Positions 58,857-64,000 of a stretch of DNA of 64,000 nt are shown here, one piece after another (position 1 is the first letter of the stretch; each line of letters opens with the position of its first letter). The stretch lies in NCBI GenBank assembly GCA_041309605.1, contig JBFYZH010000061.1, positions 1 through 64,000 on the forward strand, in the 5' to 3' direction. The notes below the pieces were generated by a model that worked only from the letters and a program-made list of their open reading frames with translations, did not search any database and was not told the origin of the DNA. A program made the position numbers and the translations under genes. Source of the stretch: JALOPX01 sp041309605 (GTDB lineage: Bacteria; Krumholzibacteriota; Krumholzibacteriia; Krumholzibacteriales; Krumholzibacteriaceae).

Positions 58857-60323
58857 TCAGAAACGGGTCCTCTGAAGCTTTTCCGTGTTGCCCGGAGGCC
58901 TGCTCAGAAGACTCGCCGCCACGATCGCCGCGATTGACAGTATGAAACCGGGAACTATTTCATAGAGGTCGAACAGGCCTCCCTCCAGCAGTTTGCCCCA
59001 GATAAAAACGGTCACCCCGCCCGTGATAATTCCGGCGAATGCCCCCGCCCTGGTCATTCTCTTCCAGAACAGGGACATTAGAATCGTAGGGCCGAACGCG
59101 GCGCCGAATCCCGCCCAGGCGAACGCCACGAGATCGAGAACCTTGTTTTCGGGATTCATCGCAAGCGCAAAGGCGACGGCGGATATCAACACCACCGTCA
59201 ATCTTCCCACCCAGACCAGCTCTCTCTGGGAAGCCCGTTTTCTTATGAAAGGCTTGTAAAAATCTTCGGTCAATGCCGAGGATGCGACCAGAAGCTGCGA
59301 ATCCGCCGTGCTCATTATCGCGGCAAGGATCGCCGCGAGACATATCCCCGCAGGCACGGGATGAAGGAGCGATTGCACCAGCAGGATGAAGACCTTCTCG
59401 GTGTCCGCTCCGGCCAGGGGCGTTTCGAGCGCGCCGACCCCGGCGAAGCCGACAAGGAGCGCCCCCGCCATGCCGAGAAAAACCCACCACATGGCTATCG
59501 TCCTCGCGCGCGGGATGCCGTCGGGCGAATTGATCGCCATGAAGCGGACAAGGATATGCGGCTGGCCGAAGTAGCCGAGCCCCCAGGCCGTCAGCGAGAC
59601 GATCGACAGCAGCCCTCCGCTCGCCGCGAACGGATTGAGCATCGAGGGATTCACCGCCCGCATCGCATCGGTCACGTGCCCCCACCCTCCCTGGCTCGCG
59701 ATGGCGATTACCGGCACCAGCACGAGGGCCAGGGACATGAGCAGGCCCTGAACGCAATCGGTCCAGCAAACAGCCATGAACCCTCCCAGGAAGGTGTAGA
59801 CGATGACCGTCAGCCCACCGACAAGCACCGCATGGATATAGGACAGGCCGAATACGCTTTCGAACAGTTTCCCTCCCGCGACAAGCCCGGAGCTCGTATA
59901 GAAAAGAAAGAATGTCAGGATGAAAAATGCCGTAACGATGCGAAGGACCCGGCTCCGATCTTCGAACCGGTTCTCGAGATATTCGGACAGCGTTATCGAA
60001 TCGCCCAGCGCTGCGGTGTATACCCGCAGCCTCACGGCGACTAATTTCCAGTTTAAATAGGTCCCGGCGAAAAGCCCCAGCGCTATCCAGCAGGCTTCAA
60101 ACCCGCCGGCGTATGCGAAGCCCGGCAACCCGAGGAGCAGCCATCCGCTCATGTCCGAAGCGCCGGCGCTAAGAGCCGCTGTGAAGCTGCCGAGCTTCCT
60201 GCCTCCCAGCAGATAGTCCGACAGGCTGCCGGTGCGGCGATACGCGTAGATCCCGATGGCAAGCATCACCGCCAGGTAAGCAAAAAAGGTCGCGGCGATT
60301 ATTTCAGTGTTCTGCATGACCAC
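58857..60323 (-). CDS. putP: Sodium/proline symporter PutP
   Basis: A 488-residue member of the SSS (sodium:solute symporter) family. It shows the PutP-like motifs RTGSLSDYLLGGRKLG, LSAGASDMSGWLLLGLPG, TFLGGFMAVCWTDCVQGLLM (in pieces), GLGYFGQPHILVRFMA, and ILAAIMSTADSQLLVASS (Ser/Thr Na+ site), in the PutP order. Length and motifs agree with E. coli PutP (502 residues), so import of proline with Na+ is likely. GGGGG stands a few bases before the ATG. Single gene. Confidence 0.88.
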   Translation of the reverse strand: MVMQNTEIIAATFFAYLAVMLAIGIYAYRRTGSLSDYLLGGRKLGSFTAALSAGASDMSGWLLLGLPGFAYAGGFEACWIALGLFAGTYLNWKLVAVRLRVYTAALGDSITLSEYLENRFEDRSRVLRIVTAFFILTFFLFYTSSGLVAGGKLFESVFGLSYIHAVLVGGLTVIVYTFLGGFMAVCWTDCVQGLLMSLALVLVPVIAIASQGGWGHVTDAMRAVNPSMLNPFAASGGLLSIVSLTAWGLGYFGQPHILVRFMAINSPDGIPRARTIAMWWVFLGMAGALLVGFAGVGALETPLAGADTEKVFILLVQSLLHPVPAGICLAAILAAIMSTADSQLLVASSALTEDFYKPFIRKRASQRELVWVGRLTVVLISAVAFALAMNPENKVLDLVAFAWAGFGAAFGPTILMSLFWKRMTRAGAFAGIITGGVTVFIWGKLLEGGLFDLYEIVPGFILSIAAIVAASLLSRPPGNTEKLQRTRF

Positions 60324-60594
60324 CCCCCTGCCCGGCAGTGCACACTATAGTACGCCATGGTCACCGAATAAACAAATAAATGCATGACAATCGACGGCGC
60401 CCGGCAGGCGCTGGAGAGCACGGCCATGTCACGGATGGGCATACAAATCACAGGTTCCTGTTGATGCAATGGCGCGCACCGGATACAATTCACGATTATC
60501 CCGCGCCCCGCAGGCGCCGGAGAATGAAAAGGTATCCGGCGAATTTCGCTTTGCCGGAGACCGGACGGCTGATATTCACTCTTTGGAGGATTCA

Positions 60595-61131
60595 ATGACG
60601 AAACGGTTCGCTCTGATCGCGGCTCTTGCCTGCGCCGCAGCGGTCCTTTTGACCCTCTGCTCCTGCTCGCGGACTACGAAACGCGTCGATGAGATAACGC
60701 ATTTTAAACTCGACTCGATGGACGGGATTCTCGACCGGTCCGGCGTCGAGGTCGACAGCACCGTTTCGAGCGACGGCGCAGCGTCCATGAAGATCACGGC
60801 CACGGAACCGAGGACCGTGCGACTGTTCGAGCTCGGCGACATCGACCTCGAGAACGCAAAACTCGTCTATCGCGCGATGCTCCGCACGAAGAAGCTTGCG
60901 GGAAAAGCCTACCTTGAAATGTCCGCAGGTTTGAAGAACGGGGAAGAGTTGTCGTCGCGCGGCGAAGACCGCCCCGCCGCCGGCACGACGGAATGGGTGA
61001 CCTACGAGATCATGTTCCTGCTCGGGAAAAAGGAAAATCCCGTCAACGTAAAGCTCAATCTCGTGATCGAGGGGAAGGGAACGGTCTGGATCGACGACAT
61101 CCTCATCCTCAAGGGACCGCCGATTATTTAA
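60595..61131 (+). CDS. Small lipoprotein of unknown function
   Basis: A 178-residue protein; I do not recognise the family. Start 60595 has GGAGG six bases upstream and opens a signal segment ending in LTLCSCS, with two possible lipid-attachment Cys. The mature part is beta-rich (EITHFKLDSMDGIL, SSDGAASMKITATEPRTVRLF, WVTYEIMFLLGKKENPVNVKLNLVIEGKGTVWIDDI in pieces) and resembles a galactose-binding or jelly-roll carbohydrate-binding module: the terminal VNLxIEGKGTVWIDDIxL pattern is common in such folds. No enzyme domain. It converges on the FISUMP gene. Confidence 0.55.
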   Translation: MTKRFALIAALACAAAVLLTLCSCSRTTKRVDEITHFKLDSMDGILDRSGVEVDSTVSSDGAASMKITATEPRTVRLFELGDIDLENAKLVYRAMLRTKKLAGKAYLEMSAGLKNGEELSSRGEDRPAAGTTEWVTYEIMFLLGKKENPVNVKLNLVIEGKGTVWIDDILILKGPPII

Positions 61132-61145
61132 AATAATACGTCGAA

Positions 61146-62192
61146 CTAATCCCGGACGCACCGAACCGAATACCCGCCCGATTTAGGGTAGTCGTAGCGT
61201 GATATGCCGGAGTATTCGTTGAATAAGTAGCGGTACCATCCGCGTTCGCTATCGCTTTCCACGGACGACCAGAAGTTGGCGAGGTAACCCATGGAGCTGA
61301 AATAGCCGTAGGAAGTGCGGTATCCGGCGGGCAGCGCCGAGAAACCGCTTTCATTCGTGGCGCCGTTGTTTGGGCTTTGCCAATACGTTGTGCCGGTTTC
61401 TTTCAACTGGCCGCCTTCGTCAGTGCCGCGCCAGCCCGTATCATCGGCCTCTTCCTGGCTCAGGCCCAGACACATCTCCAATTGTTTCCAATCGTCGTCA
61501 GTCGGCACGCGCCAGCCTTCAGGAGCGATGTCACGAGCGTCGGCTACGGCATACCAGTTATATAATCTGCCATAAGCGGCGACATTGCTCTCATTGTTGT
61601 CATAACTGCAATATGCCCCTGAAACAAGATCTTCCCATTCGGCGTTGCCGGTTACATTGGCTATGTCGTCGCCGTTGCGGTAACGGGTCACTTTCAGGTT
61701 CTCCGCCATCCACCACTGCCCGCAGACCTTGACGGTTTGATAGACGTTGCCGTCTATGTCGGTGACCGTGCCGGTCGAATCGCCGCCGCCCGGCGATTCC
61801 GTATCGAACGATCTGATCTCTCCGTAGCCCGTGCCCTCGCTATTGACGGCATAGGCCCTCACATAGTAAGGCGTGCCCGCGGTCAGGCCGGTTATGGAAC
61901 TGGTAAAACCGCCCGTCCCCGCGCCGGTGACGGTGGTATCGTCGGCTATCGTGGGAGTCGCGGCGATACTCCAGCACACTCCGCGCGCGGTTACGTCCGC
62001 CCCGCCATCCGAGGTGATCGTTCCGCCGCATTCCGCCGTCGTCTGCGTTATCTCGCTGACAGCGGACGTCGTCAATTCCGGAATCGAGGTGTTATCGGGC
62101 TCGGCGGGGTCGTCGCCTCCGCATCCGACGAAAAAGAGAAAGATAGATGCCGATAAAAACGATGTCGGAATCGCGTGAGATTTTTTAAACAT
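61146..62192 (-). CDS. FISUMP-domain lipoprotein
   Basis: A 348-residue exported lipoprotein. Start 62192 has GGGAG eight bases upstream; the signal ends FFVGCGGD with Cys as the lipid site. A fibronectin-type-III-like domain (about 35-125; PELTTSAVSEITQTTAECGGTIT in pieces, GLTAGTPYYVRAYAVNSEGTGYGE in pieces) precedes a FISUMP (Fibrobacter succinogenes major paralogous) domain, with DIDGNVYQTVKVCGQWWMAENLK, YGRLYNWYAV, APEGWRVPTDDDWKQLE (in pieces), LPAGYRTSYGYF and FWSSVE. FISUMP proteins are surface or cell-adhesion lipoproteins of unknown role. Confidence 0.85.
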   Translation of the reverse strand: MFKKSHAIPTSFLSASIFLFFVGCGGDDPAEPDNTSIPELTTSAVSEITQTTAECGGTITSDGGADVTARGVCWSIAATPTIADDTTVTGAGTGGFTSSITGLTAGTPYYVRAYAVNSEGTGYGEIRSFDTESPGGGDSTGTVTDIDGNVYQTVKVCGQWWMAENLKVTRYRNGDDIANVTGNAEWEDLVSGAYCSYDNNESNVAAYGRLYNWYAVADARDIAPEGWRVPTDDDWKQLEMCLGLSQEEADDTGWRGTDEGGQLKETGTTYWQSPNNGATNESGFSALPAGYRTSYGYFSSMGYLANFWSSVESDSERGWYRYLFNEYSGISRYDYPKSGGYSVRCVRD

Positions 62193-62442
62193 AAGGATAC
62201 TCCCTGCTGTCTTGCTGATTTCCCGCAACTGCCCCGGTTCGGCGCGAACCGGATTTTCAAGGTTTTGATTTGGCCACAAATCAGTCGTATTGTCCATAAC
62301 TTTAGTGACCCGCTATAATCCGCCGTTTTCAAGTTGGATTTCAACGCCGGCTGCCGGAATTTTCGGGAAAATAGTCGCTCCAACCGGTCAAGCCGGGAGC
62401 TCGACGCACATAGCCTCATTCTTAAACCTCCTCCTCAGAATC

Positions 62443-62471
62443 TTGACAAGGAATCGAATTACCCATAGAAT
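62443..62471 (+). promoter_or_regulatory. Promoter giving a leaderless transcript for the 62478 gene
   Basis: Perfect TTGACA (62443-62448), 17 bases, TAGAAT (62466-62471). Seven bases beyond the -10 is 62478, the A of the ATG. No Shine-Dalgarno lies upstream. Confidence 0.55.
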
Positions 62472-62477
62472 GCCGGC

Positions 62478-62951
62478 ATGAAAATAATAAACATTTTTCA
62501 TTACCTCAGCCATGCAAGATGGATCTTTTTTGTCTGGGCAATGTTTTTGATGGTTCAGGCATTTCTTCACCCCGGCCTTTATGCGCTATCCAATACGGGA
62601 TTGTGTATTTTTCTCGTCGGATTGTTCCTGGGTTTCACGGGTTTCAGCAATATCGAAAAACTGTCCAAAAAGGAAATACGGGATTTTGCAAATCCGAAGA
62701 GTGTAAAAATCAGCGCCATTTTTCTTCTGGTCGTGGCTGGATACATTTTTATTCAGGGGATCTATTTCATCAACATCAAGTCGATAAAACCCGCGATGCA
62801 AGAAGACGTCGCAGTGGAATTGAAAAACGTCGGGTTCAATTGTCTCGCCCTGGGGTTTGGATTCCTTTGCTACTTGAAACTGATATTCGATAAATATAAA
62901 TATTATCAGTCGCTGCATGAAGGCAAACGAACGAGCTGCGGCGCGAAATAG
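62478..62951 (+). CDS. Small four-helix membrane protein, leaderless
   Basis: A 157-residue protein with four membrane helices (about 14-30, 38-54, 77-96, 115-133). I do not recognise its family. Charged motifs between helices (NIEKLSKKEIRDFANPKS) and a basic tail with no other features. Codon use is more AT-rich than in its neighbours, so it may be acquired. Its promoter predicts initiation exactly at the ATG, without Shine-Dalgarno. Confidence 0.6.
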   Translation: MKIINIFHYLSHARWIFFVWAMFLMVQAFLHPGLYALSNTGLCIFLVGLFLGFTGFSNIEKLSKKEIRDFANPKSVKISAIFLLVVAGYIFIQGIYFINIKSIKPAMQEDVAVELKNVGFNCLALGFGFLCYLKLIFDKYKYYQSLHEGKRTSCGAK

Positions 62952-63021
62952 TTTATAATCGGCATCGCGCCCGTCGGACCGGATCGATGCCCTGTGTGCA
63001 ATGAAAGAAGGAGAAGCGCTG

Positions 63022-64000
63022 ATGAGCAGATTTCTGAAAACGATGTTCACCCTGGCCGCGTGCATGATAGTCCTGGCCTCGCAGGCGCTCCGCGCCTGGT
63101 GGGTGCCGGACGGGATTCCGGTCTATGCATGGCCCGGCTCCCAGCAAAATCCCGAAATATGTTCGGACGGCATGGGTGGAGCATTCGTCGTGTGGGAGGA
63201 TAATTCCAGCGGTGACTATAACCTCTACGCGTGGCGGATGGACGCATCGGGGAACTTCCCCTGGGGCGGCGGCGGCTCTGTCGACATTAGCTGGGTGCCC
63301 GAAGACCAGCGGAATCCCGCGATCATTCCCGACGGCGCGGGCGGCGCGTTCATCGCCTGGCAGGACGGACGCGATGGAAACGACGATATCTATATGCAGC
63401 GCGTGAACTCGATCGGTGACACCCGATGGGCGGCGGCCGGCGCCGCTCTCTGTACGGCGACGGGGAACCAGACGACGCCCCGCATCATCCCCGACGGCGG
63501 GGGAGGCATGATCGTAATATGGCAGGATAATCGCTCCTCCGGCAACGACGTCTACGCGCAGAGGGTGAACGCTTTGGGATCCGCCCTGTGGACGGCCGAC
63601 GGCGTGCCGATCTGCACGGCGATCGGCAGCCAGTATGTCTACACGATGGTTTCCGACGGCACGGGAGGAGCGATCGTAGCGTGGGTGGATAATCGCGCCT
63701 CCAGCTACGACGTCTACGCTCAGCGGGTGGATAGATACGGAACCGCGATGTGGACGGCGAATGGCGTGGCGGTATGCACGGCGGCCGATGATCAGAACAG
63801 CCCCGCTATAACAGCGGACGGCGCGGGGGGGGCAATCATCTCGTGGACCGACGCGCGCGGTACCACAGGAAATGTCTATGCCCAGCGTGTGAACGCTTCG
63901 GGAGCGACGCAGTGGACGGCGAACGGAGTCCGTATTTATGCCAACGACAAGGATATCCAGGGCCTCTCGCAAATCGCTTCGGACGGCGCGGGCGGGGCGG
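63022..64000 (+). CDS. Secreted repeat protein, N-terminal part (runs off the window)
   Basis: Open to the last base of the window, so at least 326 residues, incomplete at the 3' end. Start 63022 is preferred (AAGGAG upstream; signal peptide of about 24 residues ending LASQALRA). The mature part is a chain of about 53-residue repeats with the pattern IxxDGxGGAIVxWxDNRxxxxDVYAQRVNxxGxxxWTANGVxVCTA, at least five copies visible. Such repeats probably form beta-propeller blades or a related beta structure. It is likely a surface or secreted protein; function unknown. Confidence 0.7.
   Translation, partial: MSRFLKTMFTLAACMIVLASQALRAWWVPDGIPVYAWPGSQQNPEICSDGMGGAFVVWEDNSSGDYNLYAWRMDASGNFPWGGGGSVDISWVPEDQRNPAIIPDGAGGAFIAWQDGRDGNDDIYMQRVNSIGDTRWAAAGAALCTATGNQTTPRIIPDGGGGMIVIWQDNRSSGNDVYAQRVNALGSALWTADGVPICTAIGSQYVYTMVSDGTGGAIVAWVDNRASSYDVYAQRVDRYGTAMWTANGVAVCTAADDQNSPAITADGAGGAIISWTDARGTTGNVYAQRVNASGATQWTANGVRIYANDKDIQGLSQIASDGAGGA

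Overview
The window looks like chromosome of a diderm (Gram-negative-type) bacterium with fairly GC-rich DNA, probably an uncultured lineage near the FCB superphylum (Krumholzibacteriota, Eisenbacteria, Latescibacterota and Zixibacteria are the kind of group I mean). That placement is inference. It rests on C-terminal FlgD-like or type-A-sorting-like domains on secreted proteins, a PorV/UPF0164-like barrel, DUF5916, YfiR-like and FISUMP proteins, two TonB-dependent receptors, and two complete ExbB/ExbD/TonB energising modules. There is no rRNA, tRNA, CRISPR array, integrase or transposase that I can see.

Layout. 1-3.4 kb: end of a methyltransferase, a DHH phosphoesterase coupled to an ArsP_2-type metal exporter, and a DUF4136 lipoprotein. 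3.4-4.0 kb: a small secreted protein with an odd C-terminal tag. 4.2-15.3 kb: one long leftward operon encoding a repetitive Ig-like surface protein, a PorV-like barrel, a 1052-residue TPR protein, ExbB, ExbD, ExbD, TonB and a FlgD-Ig protein with a possible OmpA-like end. I regard this as the best candidate for an undescribed envelope machine. 15.8-22.8 kb: a MacAB-like ABC exporter operon (membrane fusion protein plus two ATPases) whose permease has been cut down to its two ends, together with an NtrC-type response regulator and histidine kinase. I can trace a full regulatory circuit here: a sigma-54-like promoter, three upstream TGTCCG-N4-CGRACA-type sites, and an identical 16-bp site in front of the regulator gene. 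A second tagged secreted protein sits inside this locus.

22.9-34.6 kb: DUF5916 protein, TonB receptor with YfiR-like partner, ettA, an alanine/glycine:cation symporter, and a CsgG-OmpA fusion. 33.4-43.4 kb: a TtpC-type TonB module (DUF3450, TtpC, ExbB, ExbD, TonB, TPR) behind a TonB-dependent receptor and a surface protein with a sorting-like C-terminus. 43.7-47.1 kb: S41 protease with a degenerate M23-like head, a small Cys-rich membrane protein, and a polyprenol/dolichol-kinase-like enzyme. 47.3-52.1 kb: a Type IIG restriction-modification gene broken by one in-frame TAA, and a DUF6880-like protein behind a promoter that overlaps a palindrome. 52.2-60.3 kb: metabolic and transport genes (OPT, APC, membrane alpha/beta hydrolase, class II aldolase, PutP). 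60.6-64 kb: lipoproteins, a FISUMP protein, an apparently leaderless membrane protein, and the start of a repeat protein that runs off the end.

Promoters were read by eye as -35/-10 matches, and start codons were chosen mainly by Shine-Dalgarno position. Family names come from recognising sequence patterns, not from database searches.
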